The translations under genes and the position numbers were made by a program. Positions 8,504-18,301 of a stretch of DNA of 64,000 nt are shown piece by piece (position 1 is the first letter of the stretch; the number at the start of each line of letters is the position of its first letter). Source of the DNA: Carboxylicivirga caseinilyticus (GTDB lineage Bacteria; Bacteroidota; Bacteroidia; Bacteroidales; Marinilabiliaceae); contig JAFMVE010000010.1 in NCBI GenBank assembly GCA_025499705.1, positions 62,001-126,000 of the forward strand, given 5' to 3'. Below the pieces are notes generated by a model that was not told the origin of the DNA, ran no database searches, and saw only the letters and a program-made list of their open reading frames with translations.

Positions 8504-9532
8504 ATGACTAAAGCATCTGATGTTTTTAAATTGAAAAATGCCAATAATGTTGAAGTAACATTTATTGGGCGAGGAGGACAAATTACCGGCATTACTGTTC
8601 CTGATAAAGATGGTAAGTTAGCTGATGTGGTAATTGGTTATCAAAGCGTTGAAGAAGCACTTGCAGGTGACGGATATTTCGGAGCTCTATGTGGTCGCTT
8701 CTCAAACCGCATTGTAAAAGGTCAATTCTCTTTAGAAGGAATAGATTATCAATTAGAATGTAATAACGGACCAAACCATTTACATGGTGGTTCCGAAGGT
8801 TTTAATAGCCGTGTGTGGGATGTAACTCCTTATGAAGAATCTCGTTTTACACAGGCATATAAATTATCATTGGTAAGTCCTGATGGTGATCAGGGTTACC
8901 CTGGTGAGCTTAAAGTTGAGGTTGTTTACGGTTTGACTGACGAGAATGAATTAGTGATTGAGTATGCTGCTGAAACTTCAAAAGCTACTATTATTAACTT
9001 AACCAGTCATGCTTACTTCAACCTTAAAGGAGCCGGTAACGGAACCATTGAAGATCAGGTATTAGAGTTAAATGCTTCAAAATTTACTCCTCTTTCAGCT
9101 GAAATTGGTACTGTAACAGGTGAGATTACAGAAGTAAAAGGAACAGCTATGGATTTTGTAGATGCAAAAACCATTGGTGAGGCTTGTAATGCTGATGATG
9201 ACCAGGTAAAGATTGTTGATGGTATTGATCACAATTTTGTTATCGATGGTTATGATGGCATGTTGCGTTTGGCAGCCCGTTTATCTGACGAAGAAAGTGG
9301 TCGTTGTATGGAAGTGTTTACCAATCAACCAGGTATTCAGATTTATACAGGAAGTCATTTCGATGGAACTGAAACAGGTAAATTAGGTAAGCCAATTGTA
9401 AAATGGGGTGGTGTAGCCATGGAAACTCAGATTTTCCCTGACTCACCAAATAAAGAACATTTCCCTAATGCAGTTTTAAAACCGGGTGAGGTTTACAAAC
9501 ATACTTGTGTTTATAAATTTTCAATCCAATAA
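8504..9532 (+). CDS. galM: Aldose 1-epimerase (galactose mutarotase)
   Basis: A 342-residue mutarotase that interconverts beta- and alpha-galactose so that GalK receives its substrate. The conserved histidines are in NGPNHLHGG (about 86-94) and NLTSHAYFNLKG (about 166-177), and the catalytic glutamate is in VLKPGEVYKH near the C-terminus. No signal peptide is present, so it is cytoplasmic. It begins 20 bases after galK. Confidence 0.94.
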   Translation: MTKASDVFKLKNANNVEVTFIGRGGQITGITVPDKDGKLADVVIGYQSVEEALAGDGYFGALCGRFSNRIVKGQFSLEGIDYQLECNNGPNHLHGGSEGFNSRVWDVTPYEESRFTQAYKLSLVSPDGDQGYPGELKVEVVYGLTDENELVIEYAAETSKATIINLTSHAYFNLKGAGNGTIEDQVLELNASKFTPLSAEIGTVTGEITEVKGTAMDFVDAKTIGEACNADDDQVKIVDGIDHNFVIDGYDGMLRLAARLSDEESGRCMEVFTNQPGIQIYTGSHFDGTETGKLGKPIVKWGGVAMETQIFPDSPNKEHFPNAVLKPGEVYKHTCVYKFSIQ

Positions 9533-9554
9533 ATAAAATCCTTAAATCATAATC

Positions 9555-10763
9555 ATGAGCAAAAACAAGTATTTATTTCCATTGATAGTGATGGCCTCAC
9601 TGTTTTTCCTGTTTGGCTTTATCACTACAATGAATAACTCAACCATTGAGTTTTTGAAAGATGCATTTGGTTTGAACGATGTTCAGAAGCAATTGCCTAA
9701 CACTTTCTTCTACGGTGCCTATATATTATCGGTACCTGTTGGTTTCCTGATCAATAAAATAGGATATCGATTCTCAATCTTCACAGGTTTAGGATTGATT
9801 GCATTAGGTTTCTTTGCCAGTATACCTGGTGTTGGATTTGGTTACTACGGATTCTTAAGTGCAGTATCAATTTTTGCTATCGGTGTTGTAATTCTTCAGG
9901 TAGCAGCTGCTCCTTATGTAGTGGCATTAGGTCCTAAAGAAAGTTCAGCCAGTCGTTTAACTTTAACTAACGCGTTGAACTCAGTGGCTACTGTAATTGC
10001 ACCTATTTTCGTTTCAATTTTATTGGTTACTCCAGAGTTGGGAGAAGGCGAAACATTAGAGAATTCAGTGATTCAGGGTATTGTTCAATGGCCATTTGTT
10101 GGAATTGGAGTGGCTACAGCTGTAATCCTTTTCATTATGTTCTTCCTGAAACTTCCTAATATCAAAGAAGAGCAGGAAAAGGCTGAAGCCGGAAGTGACG
10201 TTAAACACAAGTCAAGTGCATTTAAATATACTCACGTATGGTTGGGTTCATTGGCAATTTTCGTTTATATGGGTATCGAAATTGGTATTCCTAGTTTCTT
10301 TGCTGATTTTGCTGATAATGCCGGTGCAACTATCAAAACTTCTACTACTGATATGTTGAAATATTATTGGGGTGGTCTAATGGTAGGTCGAGTATTGGGT
10401 ATTTTTGTATTGCAAAAATACAAGGCAAGCACAATTCTTACAGCTTGTGCCATTGGTGGAGCCGCCATGTTAGGTGGAGCTATCGTTATGGATGGTAACA
10501 TTGCCATGTGGTTATTCTTAGGTACTGGTTTATTCCACTCAATTATGTGGCCTGTAATCTATAGTTTGGCATTGGAAGATTTAGGTCCTCATGCCGATGT
10601 GGCTTCTGGTATTATTGCTACTTCAGTAATTGGTGCTGCTATTTTAATGCCTATTATGGGTGGTATTCAAACTATGGCTGGAGTTATTGCTGCTGTAAGT
10701 GCATTGTTTGTTTACTATTTGTACCTTGTTTTCTTTGCAACTAAAGGTTCAAAAATCAGATAA
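9555..10763 (+). CDS. MFS sugar:H+ symporter, FucP/GluP (FHS) family
   Basis: A 402-residue integral membrane protein with about 12 hydrophobic segments. The start FFLFGFITTMNNSTIEFLKDAFGL and the stretch NTFFYGAYILSVPVGFLINKIGYR are characteristic of the fucose/glucose/galactose symporter family. As the last gene of the galactose operon, followed by a strong terminator, it most likely imports galactose (or glucose/galactose). Confidence 0.9.
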   Translation: MSKNKYLFPLIVMASLFFLFGFITTMNNSTIEFLKDAFGLNDVQKQLPNTFFYGAYILSVPVGFLINKIGYRFSIFTGLGLIALGFFASIPGVGFGYYGFLSAVSIFAIGVVILQVAAAPYVVALGPKESSASRLTLTNALNSVATVIAPIFVSILLVTPELGEGETLENSVIQGIVQWPFVGIGVATAVILFIMFFLKLPNIKEEQEKAEAGSDVKHKSSAFKYTHVWLGSLAIFVYMGIEIGIPSFFADFADNAGATIKTSTTDMLKYYWGGLMVGRVLGIFVLQKYKASTILTACAIGGAAMLGGAIVMDGNIAMWLFLGTGLFHSIMWPVIYSLALEDLGPHADVASGIIATSVIGAAILMPIMGGIQTMAGVIAAVSALFVYYLYLVFFATKGSKIR

Positions 10764-10785
10764 TTTTATCACTGATCATATGTTT

Positions 10786-10813
10786 AAAGGGCTGTCGTTG
10801 GGCAGCCCTTTTT
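10786..10813 (+). terminator. Rho-independent terminator of the galactose operon
   Basis: A 9-bp perfect stem AAAGGGCTG/CAGCCCTTT with an 8-base loop and a following T-run, 22 bases past the transporter stop. Confidence 0.9.
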
Positions 10814-10971
10814 GTTTGGTAAATTGAAAAGATGTTATGGGAATCTTCGTTTTAGACTATTCCTGAATAGAGTCATTTCTTAATTGGCAACATATGAACC
10901 ATTCTTGGAAATATAATTACCATTAGTCCAATTGATTTTTATTTATTTTTATGGCAGATAAACCTTAAAAA

Positions 10972-12174
10972 ATGAATAATAATCTGACAAATCCAACATC
11001 CAAACCCCGAATTGTGGTTGTGGATGCTTTGCGTGGTCTGGCTTTAACCGGCATACTTCTTTTACATGCATTAGAGCATTTTGACTTTTATTGGGCAGCA
11101 CAATATAATCCGGATGTTTTAAAGGGATTGGACAAAATTGTACATGATGTTGCTTTCTTTTTATTTGCCGGTAAATCGTATGCGATTTTCTCAGTTTTGT
11201 TCGGCTTCAGCTTCTTTATTCAAATGCAGGGGCAGGAGCGAAGAGGGATTGATTTCAGAGGACGTTTTGTATGGCGGCTACTAATTCTGTTGGTTCTGGG
11301 TTATTTACATACACTTATTTATATGGGTGATATATTGATGATTTATGCTCTAATGGGACTGCCTCTAATATTCTTTTATAAAGTGCCTACTAAGTTTTTG
11401 ATTGCTGTTGCGGCTATTTTGTTATTGCATGTTAACAGAATTTATGAATTAGTGTACAGTTTTATCAATCCCGATTTTGTTATTCAGCGCGACTGGGGTG
11501 ACTGGGGAAGAGCATTTCAGACATTCTGCAGTGGTTCATTTTGGGATGTCTTGAAACACAATTCGGGTGCAGCATTAATTACCAAGGTAAAATGGACAGT
11601 TGCCTCGGCACGAGTATATCAATTATTTGGATTGTTTGTGATTGGTATGATACTGGGGCGAATTGGTTTCTTTGAGAAATCAGCGGATAATAAGCGACCT
11701 CTATGGATCGTGCTGAGCACAGGAATTGCAGGACTAATCATCTTTCAATTAATAAGCCATTTTATGCCTTCGCTATTTGACTTTAACAATACTCAGCGGT
11801 CTCTGATTGTTGAACTGGCTGATATCTTTACAAATTTATCGCTGTTAACAATCTGGATCAGTGGATTTATGCTATTGTATTATCGTTTTCATTCTGCGGG
11901 TATTTTTACAGCTTTATCGCAATACGGTAGAATGAGCCTTACCAGTTATGTAATGCAGCCATTGATTGGTGTGCCTTTATTTTATGGTTACGGATTAGCG
12001 TTGTATCAATATTTGGGTAATACTTTGAGTTTTGTTTATGCAGCTTTATTTTGGGTGATGCAAATCTGGTTCTGCCAAACATGGTTTAAACATTATAAAT
12101 ATGGACCATTGGAATGGTTCTGGAGAGCACTTACCTTCTTCAATTTTAAGTTGACTAATAAGAAAGTCAATTAG
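10972..12174 (+). CDS. DUF418-family membrane protein (YeiB-like)
   Basis: A 400-residue protein with about ten hydrophobic helices. It starts with the family signature RIVVVDALRGLALTGILLLH and ends with the DUF418 region (SQYGRMSLTSYVMQPLIG and GPLEWFWRALT). The fold is related to membrane acyltransferases, and the N-terminal RGxA motif is shared with them, but no substrate is established for this family. It stands alone between the galactose operon terminator and a convergent DUF486 gene. Confidence 0.85.
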   Translation: MNNNLTNPTSKPRIVVVDALRGLALTGILLLHALEHFDFYWAAQYNPDVLKGLDKIVHDVAFFLFAGKSYAIFSVLFGFSFFIQMQGQERRGIDFRGRFVWRLLILLVLGYLHTLIYMGDILMIYALMGLPLIFFYKVPTKFLIAVAAILLLHVNRIYELVYSFINPDFVIQRDWGDWGRAFQTFCSGSFWDVLKHNSGAALITKVKWTVASARVYQLFGLFVIGMILGRIGFFEKSADNKRPLWIVLSTGIAGLIIFQLISHFMPSLFDFNNTQRSLIVELADIFTNLSLLTIWISGFMLLYYRFHSAGIFTALSQYGRMSLTSYVMQPLIGVPLFYGYGLALYQYLGNTLSFVYAALFWVMQIWFCQTWFKHYKYGPLEWFWRALTFFNFKLTNKKVN

Positions 12175-12315
12175 TTTATGGATTAGGGTAAGTAGTAATT
12201 TAAAAATTATAATGATGTTGATTAAGTTTCAGGTATTTAATGGTATAGATAAGTAAATGATTGTTAGATATAGATAAGTGAATACATGATTAATGATCGA
12301 TCGATTATAAAACTT

Positions 12316-12687
12316 CTATTTCTTAAACAGAAAGTAAACTGCCAGAATCAGAAAACCAAAACCAATGATGTGGTTTAAACGCATTGTTTCTGTTTTGAAA
12401 ACTGTAATGGTAAAAACGGTAAATACAGTTAATGAAATAACTTCCTGAATCACTTTTAATTGCCACAGATTAAATGGTCCATCGTTACCTGTATATCCAA
12501 TTTTGTTCGCTGGTACCTGAAATATATATTCGAAGAAGGCAATACCCCAGCTAATTAGAATAATAGCAAATAAGCCAAGGCTGGCAGACCAATTAAATTC
12601 CTTAAATTTTAAATGACCATACCAGGCAATGGTCATAAAAGTATTGGAAAGAATCAGAAGAAGAATTGAAAAGATACCTTTGCTCAT
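12316..12687 (-). CDS. DMT-superfamily small membrane protein (DUF486)
   Basis: 123 residues with four hydrophobic helices, including SNTFMTIAWYGHLKF, ISWGIAFFEYIFQVPANKIGY and the ending FLILAVYFLFKK. This is the typical DUF486 pattern, a single-domain relative of drug/metabolite exporters. Substrate is unknown. It is a monocistronic minus-strand gene. Confidence 0.85.
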   Translation of the reverse strand: MSKGIFSILLLILSNTFMTIAWYGHLKFKEFNWSASLGLFAIILISWGIAFFEYIFQVPANKIGYTGNDGPFNLWQLKVIQEVISLTVFTVFTITVFKTETMRLNHIIGFGFLILAVYFLFKK

Positions 12688-13001
12688 TTTTTAATGTTAT
12701 TATAGAATATAGCCTTAAATACCAATTGGTTAGATGATATTATCTTTTGCTGAATTAACAAAAGCCGACAAATTTAATTTTTCTTCATTTGATTAAAAGC
12801 GGAAGGATAATATTTTTATATTGAATTGATTGAATTTTGAGATGTGGTTCTGTAAGGCTTGAATGATGAATAAGTTATAGTAGATACAAATTCTATTTCT
12901 TTTCTACATATCTGTAAGATTTTAAAAATTCAAAACCGCCATGAAACTAATAGTTCATAGCGGTTATTAAAATGCGAATGTATAATTTTTTATAAAGAAG
13001 C
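12688..13001. other. Intergenic region, 314 bp
   Basis: It holds the promoter side of the DUF486 gene and, at 12934-12965, a hairpin behind the LamG-protein gene. Nothing else was recognised. Confidence 0.6.
12934..12965 (-). terminator. Hairpin downstream of the LamG/T9SS gene
   Basis: AACCGC and GCGGTT pair over an interrupted inner stem (ATGAA/TTCAT). On the minus strand it is followed by TTTTGAATTTTT. It lies 36 bases beyond the stop of the minus-strand gene. Confidence 0.55.
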
Positions 13002-14294
13002 TTATCCCTTTAACACTCTTAAAACTGCTGTTTTATTATCAGCAATTAATGTAATAATATATATTCCTTGAGGCTCAGATAAATTTAATTTAATTATTTG
13101 TTGGTTTTTATAATATAGGTTGCGAATTGTTTGTCCATTTACACTCCTTATAATTGTCCTAATCTCCGAGTGAGTGTTTCCTAAATCAATTTCCAACTCT
13201 CCATTTGTTGGATTTGGATATAATTCAATTTGATGATCAAAAGTGGATTCCATGATACCTACAGAATTTATACTATAGCAATCAGATAGAATGGTACAAC
13301 CATTATAAGTAACTTGTACTGCATAATTTCCATTGGATGTTACTGTACAACTTTCATTAGTTTCTCCATCCATTGGGTAAGAGTTATTGTCGCAATCAAT
13401 CCATTGATAGCTAGCTTCTGCCTGATTGGCTGTTAAAGTATTTTCATTTATAGTTACTGAAGCATCTACATGTTTAATAGTTAGATTTAGTGTAATTGTA
13501 CTGTCACATCCATTTACATTGTTTAAATGTTGAGTATAAATTCCTGTTTCAGTATAAGTCTCCCCATTTAACGTATAAGTTTCGCAGGCAGTTTCTGTAA
13601 TGGAACTAAATGTATTACATGATTCGTTGAAAAGAGCTTCTATTTCTGTTTCGGTTAACACTTTGTTATACATTCTGATATCATCAATATCACCAATGAA
13701 ATATTCAGAGTTATAACTGGCAGAGCCAAATGTTAAAGGATTTGTAATCAATCCAAAAGGTCCTGAGGATGTCAATGTTTCCTTAACCAGCAAATTGTCG
13801 ATATAAACTCTTTTAATTTTTCCTGGTCCACTGGCTGTTACCACAATATGATGCCAGGTGTTTATCTGCAACGGATTGGTGTTGGTATCTGTATATCCAT
13901 TATATTCCCATTGAATATATCCGTCTGGTTTAATCCGTAATAAATAGTTTGTTTTTGTGACGTAATTTGATTTTCCAAATACCATTCTCGTTCCTGAAAG
14001 TGATTCGGGTTTCACCCATACTGAAAAACTTAAAGAATCCTGCATATTTAATGTTTCTGAGTGGGGAATGGAAATATTATCATTACCATCAAAATGATAT
14101 GCGTGATTGACTATGCCAAACCGATCTTCAACCAGGGTAGCACCATTAACTGTGCCATGGTTATTGTTAATGCTTAAATCGTTGGCGTTAGTATTGAATG
14201 GCCAATAACCAATTAAACTATCAATTGGTATCTGTGCATTAATTGTGCTAAGACTGACTAGAATCAGACTGCACAAAATTATTGTATTCTTCAT
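13002..14294 (-). CDS. Secreted LamG-domain protein with T9SS sorting domain
   Basis: A 430-residue protein with a signal peptide (MKNTIILCSLILVSLSTINAQ). A LamG/concanavalin-A-like jelly roll covers about residues 25-220 (LIGYWPFNTNANDLS, FSVWVKPES, YIDNLLVKE, YIGDIDDIRMYNKVL). A C-rich repeat common in T9SS substrates follows (CETYTLNGETYTETGIY, then GCDSTITLNLTI). A type A sorting domain ends the protein (LYPNPTNGELEIDLG, GIYIITLI). It is probably a surface-attached carbohydrate-binding protein, with no catalytic domain visible. Confidence 0.87.
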   Translation of the reverse strand: MKNTIILCSLILVSLSTINAQIPIDSLIGYWPFNTNANDLSINNNHGTVNGATLVEDRFGIVNHAYHFDGNDNISIPHSETLNMQDSLSFSVWVKPESLSGTRMVFGKSNYVTKTNYLLRIKPDGYIQWEYNGYTDTNTNPLQINTWHHIVVTASGPGKIKRVYIDNLLVKETLTSSGPFGLITNPLTFGSASYNSEYFIGDIDDIRMYNKVLTETEIEALFNESCNTFSSITETACETYTLNGETYTETGIYTQHLNNVNGCDSTITLNLTIKHVDASVTINENTLTANQAEASYQWIDCDNNSYPMDGETNESCTVTSNGNYAVQVTYNGCTILSDCYSINSVGIMESTFDHQIELYPNPTNGELEIDLGNTHSEIRTIIRSVNGQTIRNLYYKNQQIIKLNLSEPQGIYIITLIADNKTAVLRVLKG

Positions 14295-14724
14295 AGGTGT
14301 TAGATTTAGTATAATAAGAAAGAGAAATCATGCCTCATCTATAAGTTACTCTAAATTAGTGCTAAAATTTCTATAAAGAAACAATTTTGAATAATTGTTA
14401 TGTAAGTGTTTCTGGAGATTATTACAGTCTATATAACAATAAATAAAGTTTATAGTAGTAATGTTAATGCTGAGTTAAAATCTTATCATTTCAGTATTCA
14501 AATAAACTATGGTAATTAGCTCGGAAGAATGTTGTGGTAAGTTCAATCATTAGATATATAAATAGTTATATAGAAGCTGCTGAATATTTTTTTACTGTTA
14601 ATGAAAAAAGAGATGCTCAGAGAACATCCCTTTTCTCATCATGAACTTAACTATACTTTAAAGAATCTGATTTTATTTCTGAAGGTTCTTGTTTTGTTGT
14701 GAGTTGAAGAAGAAAGTCTTCCGA
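14295..14724. other. Intergenic region, 430 bp
   Basis: AT-rich. It contains the upstream region of the LamG gene and a terminator hairpin at 14604-14634 belonging to the next minus-strand gene. No reading frame or RNA gene was recognised. Confidence 0.6.
14604..14634 (-). terminator. Terminator of the M28 peptidase/membrane protein pair
   Basis: AAAAG-A-GATG pairs with CATC-C-CTTTT (one internal mismatch). On the minus strand the stem runs into CTTTTTT. It is located about 90 bases past the stop of the membrane-protein gene. Confidence 0.55.
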
Positions 14725-15543
14725 TCATTCACCTGTGATAACTGATCCACTTTCGTAATCCAGTTCGCTTCCAAACATACTGTGGGGTATCAGGTAAATG
14801 GTCAGCATTACTACAGATGCAACTATAATCCATATAGGTCGACGCTTTTTAATATTGGTAACAACTGCAATTATCCAGAATACAAACGCAATCAGTGTTT
14901 TATTATCTGTTAAGTCGTATCCAAATGGGAAGCCTGTCCAGTACTCACCAAAGGCATATTTTTGCATTACAGGACCAAAAATCATTCCACCTATTAATAC
15001 CAAAACAAATGTAAGGTAGGTATAGAAAACCATTTTTTGATGATTGGCAATGGCCAATATCCCTGCCAGATTTGAAATCAACATGGCAAAAAACATTAAT
15101 AATACATGTGGAATAAGAACACCGGATGGTACACCACCTTTAAACCGAATAATGGTATGATTTCCTTCGGGTATGAATGCCTCACCATTTTTATAAAATT
15201 CCACTTTGTATTCCAGTTTACCAGCAGCTGGCTGATGGGGTAGAGTAGCTATCAGTTGATCAGCTTCACGAATCATTGGATTAACTGTCCATTCATCGTG
15301 TGTTGGATAACGGCGGTATGCTATGCTTCCTTCTACTTGTGAATCTGATATGGCAAAGGTCATACGACAATCTTCATCACCACCGTGGCTGCGAAGCAAA
15401 CGTATAGGGTAGGTACCCGAATCGGTTATTAGTTCAAGTCTTTTAGGATGGGTTGGACCTGTGAGGCGCTGGTAAACAGCAGCACTTAAAGTTATAATAA
15501 TGGCGATCAGCCAGAATAAAGTCATTTTTAGTGTGGCATTCAT
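14725..15543 (-). CDS. Conserved membrane protein of unknown function
   Basis: 272 residues. There is one N-terminal membrane helix (residues ~7-24), then a soluble, probably periplasmic domain of about 110 residues, then four helices (about 140-255) ending in a short acidic tail. I do not recognise the family. The gene begins 3 bases after the stop of the M28 peptidase gene, so the two are almost certainly cotranscribed and may act together at the envelope. Confidence 0.6.
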   Translation of the reverse strand: MNATLKMTLFWLIAIIITLSAAVYQRLTGPTHPKRLELITDSGTYPIRLLRSHGGDEDCRMTFAISDSQVEGSIAYRRYPTHDEWTVNPMIREADQLIATLPHQPAAGKLEYKVEFYKNGEAFIPEGNHTIIRFKGGVPSGVLIPHVLLMFFAMLISNLAGILAIANHQKMVFYTYLTFVLVLIGGMIFGPVMQKYAFGEYWTGFPFGYDLTDNKTLIAFVFWIIAVVTNIKKRRPIWIIVASVVMLTIYLIPHSMFGSELDYESGSVITGE

Positions 15544-15546
15544 ATC

Positions 15547-17310
15547 TTAAAGCTGAATCAGTTTAACTTCTTTTTGATTACTACGATTGATTTCAATAAT
15601 GGCTGTGGTGCCACTTTTGAGTTTCGAAAGGCGGAACATATAATCGTATATATTAGTCACTTCTTCACCATTGATCGAAGTGATAATATCTCCTTTCTGC
15701 AATCCACCTTTGTCTGCGGGTCCGTCAGGACGAACGCCATCAATACCCAAACCATTTTGAATTACTCCTGAAAAATCTGGCACTATACCCAGCGTTACTT
15801 TTAGCCTTGTACGACGACTTTTTTGAGGTCCACCGGTTGATTGAAAGGTTAGCGTATCTGAATTAACAGCTAAATTTAGCATTAACTCTGTAGCATATTT
15901 AACAATCAATTCTTCCTTATCAGGCTTTATTGCATCTACATCATCAAAAGGGGTATGATAGTCGCTGTGGGCACCAGTTGAGAAATAGAGTACAGGTATT
16001 TCTTCGCTGTAGAATGGAGCATGGTCTGAAGGTCCGTAGCCGTCGGGTGATGTTGTAATCTTAAATGAAACTGTTTGATTATTGATTAGAGAATCAAATT
16101 GAGCAGCTGTTCCTGAACCTCCAATAGAAATACCAATAGTGTCATGCTTCATTCTTCCAATCATATCAAAGTTCAGCATGGTGGTTATCTTTTTATCTTT
16201 ACTCCAGTTTTCAACAAAGTATTTCGATCCCAGTAACCCCATTTCTTCAGCATCAAAAGCTACAAATAACAGGTTCTTCTTCAATTTTTTCTGATGTGCT
16301 TTGGCATAGCCAGCCATTTCTATCATACCAGCAATACCTGAAGCATTATCATCAGCCCCATTATGAACAGCTATGGTATCGGGCATGCGGGAACTAACAC
16401 CTGAGCCACCCATTCCTAAATGATCGTAATGAGCACCAATTACAATAAACTGATCTGATGTTTCAAAAGATGGAATCATGCAAACTACATTACGTCCGGT
16501 GGCTTTTTTATGTGTTATCTGCACTTTTGCTTCAATTGTTGCTTCAATCTTCTCGGTTAGTGGTTTCTTGTTGAGAATCATTACACTCTCCAGTTTTTCA
16601 ATTGATGAAGTTAAAAGCTGGTTGGCAACAGCTCGTGTAATACTAATTACCGGAATGCCTGCATCGCTCAGATTTTGATCATAACTTAACGGTACAGGTA
16701 TATCTTTTTTAGAAGTGTTTAATCCATTAACCAACAAAACACCAATAGCTCCTTTATCTTTTGCAAGCGTAACCTTGGCTCTGTCTCCGGCGAAGGGAAT
16801 AAACTCACTATTCATATTATCAGGTTCAGGATCTTCGCGAAGTAAGAGTACCCATTTACCATCAACTTCCAGATCGGCATAGTCGTTCCAGGTTAATGAA
16901 TCGGTATTTAAATCGAATCCATACCCTGCAAAGCACACATATCCTTTTTTTTCTCCACTAACTGAAAAGGCAAGGGGCATAAAGTCGGTTTCTATATTTA
17001 ATGAGTCTCCATTGATGATCAGGTAGTTTTCTCCTTCAAGAGTACATTCTGTAACGATGTCGAATGTTTGAAAAGTATTGTCGAAAAAGGGAGTTAAACC
17101 ATATTCAGTTAATTGATTGCTGATGTATTGAGCAGCCAAAAAGCTCTCATCAGTACCCGGATACCGGCCTTTTAGACTATCGGATGCCAGATAACTAATG
17201 TGACTTAATATTTCGTTAGATGTTATTTGCGAATTTTTTGATGGTTGACAGGAAATGAAAATTGAGAGGGTTAAAGTCATTAAAAGAGAAACCATTAACT
17301 TATTTTTCAT
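15547..17310 (-). CDS. M28-family metallopeptidase lipoprotein with PA and PDZ domains
   Basis: The start is taken at 17310 because the protein then opens with a lipoprotein signal (MKNKLMVSLLMTL, Cys in SIFISCQPS); the frame is open further upstream but has no signal there. The product is 587 residues. A protease-associated domain lies at about 110-235. The M28 core has metal ligands in GAHYDHLG, GADDNASG, FDAEEMGLLG, NFDMIGR and SDYHTPFDD. A C-terminal PDZ domain is at about 495-587 (DGPADKGGLQKGDIITSING). It is likely a periplasmic or outer-membrane aminopeptidase. Confidence 0.9.
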   Translation of the reverse strand: MKNKLMVSLLMTLTLSIFISCQPSKNSQITSNEILSHISYLASDSLKGRYPGTDESFLAAQYISNQLTEYGLTPFFDNTFQTFDIVTECTLEGENYLIINGDSLNIETDFMPLAFSVSGEKKGYVCFAGYGFDLNTDSLTWNDYADLEVDGKWVLLLREDPEPDNMNSEFIPFAGDRAKVTLAKDKGAIGVLLVNGLNTSKKDIPVPLSYDQNLSDAGIPVISITRAVANQLLTSSIEKLESVMILNKKPLTEKIEATIEAKVQITHKKATGRNVVCMIPSFETSDQFIVIGAHYDHLGMGGSGVSSRMPDTIAVHNGADDNASGIAGMIEMAGYAKAHQKKLKKNLLFVAFDAEEMGLLGSKYFVENWSKDKKITTMLNFDMIGRMKHDTIGISIGGSGTAAQFDSLINNQTVSFKITTSPDGYGPSDHAPFYSEEIPVLYFSTGAHSDYHTPFDDVDAIKPDKEELIVKYATELMLNLAVNSDTLTFQSTGGPQKSRRTRLKVTLGIVPDFSGVIQNGLGIDGVRPDGPADKGGLQKGDIITSINGEEVTNIYDYMFRLSKLKSGTTAIIEINRSNQKEVKLIQL

Positions 17311-17423
17311 AGATGCAAGATTTGGGAAATGAATAGTAACTGCAATATAGTTAATTATTTGATTGCGTTGCGACACGGTCAGGATTAAGTTAGTGATGTA
17401 ATGCAATCCTGATATTCAACAAC

Positions 17424-17451
17424 AAAGCTACACTGTTACCAATGTAGCTTT
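17424..17451 (-). terminator. Hairpin behind the PPOX-family gene
   Basis: A perfect 9-bp stem AAAGCTACA/TGTAGCTTT with a 10-base loop, located 38 bases beyond the stop of the minus-strand PPOX gene and before the peptidase gene. It lacks a clear T-run. Confidence 0.45.
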
Positions 17452-17489
17452 CAAGCAGCAATCCATAAAATCCAACCAATTATGCTTAA

Positions 17490-17927
17490 TTAAAAGGCCA
17501 TGTGATTCATCACGTTTTCCTGAAGAATATTAGTCTTCAGATTCCAGAAATGAGCATCACCGTGTTCGAGTTTAAACACCTCTATGTAATCATTCACTGA
17601 TTGACCTCCTAAATCTTCAAGAAACTGGTGATCTTTATGAGCTTTGTTAATAATGGCAGCATCAGAAATAAACTTAATGTTGCCTGAGATTCTTAGTTCG
17701 CGTCCTTCAGCTAAGTTTTTGGGATTGTTAAAAAAGCATACTTCTACTCTGGGATTAGCATGTATCTGACGATTCAGATCTTTTGGAGAAAGAACTTCGA
17801 AATAAAATCCCGAGTTGTCAGCAAACCAGAGCTTCATGATTCTTACATGAGGCCTGTCATTTTCAATAGTTGCCATGTAACAAATTGGATTGTCATTGGC
17901 AAATCTGATCATTTCATCCTTTTTCAT
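17490..17927 (-). CDS. Pyridoxamine 5'-phosphate oxidase-like (PPOX) flavin-binding protein
   Basis: A 145-residue single split-barrel domain. It shows the pattern NPICYMATIENDRPHVR, then MKLWFADNSGFYFEV, then NPRVEVCFF and ELRISGNIKFI, as in general-stress-protein-26-like FMN or F420 binding proteins. Substrate is unknown. It is transcribed alone, divergently from ppc. Confidence 0.82.
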   Translation of the reverse strand: MKKDEMIRFANDNPICYMATIENDRPHVRIMKLWFADNSGFYFEVLSPKDLNRQIHANPRVEVCFFNNPKNLAEGRELRISGNIKFISDAAIINKAHKDHQFLEDLGGQSVNDYIEVFKLEHGDAHFWNLKTNILQENVMNHMAF

Positions 17928-18301
17928 TACAAATCCTCCCTTTAATTCAATTAAATCTTATGATGGAATTGCAGGAGTAAAGGTATATATGAATGCTGGC
18001 TTATGTCAATAAGATAAGGGCTTTACATTGTTGAAATAATTGTTAATGTGGATGAAATGAAATAGTGTAATAGAATACTTTATAGAATAACTTGTTTATG
18101 GAATGATCAGAATATTATCTTTTTACAACCGAAAATGGTTATAGTTTGTTGATTAGATAAGTGTTGTGTTTATACTGATTAGACTTTGATACGAATTATC
18201 ATTAAATTGTATAAAAGTGTAAATAAAGTATTCGAAATATTCAAAAATGTCGCTAACATCTTATATTTTGCGACGATTTTTTAAAAAGTAAATAATATAT
18301 T
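17928..18301. other. Divergent promoter region between PPOX gene and ppc, 374 bp
   Basis: Very AT-rich and without reading frames. Near ppc there is a spaced inverted repeat GTCGC/GCGAC (18249-18253 and 18270-18274) with TATATTTTG inside it, a near match to the TAnnTTTG -7 box. The function of the repeat is unproven. Confidence 0.5.

Noticed and set aside
17311-17406. Upstream start for the M28 peptidase
   Set aside because: The 32 extra residues precede a complete lipoprotein signal peptide, which must be at the true N-terminus.
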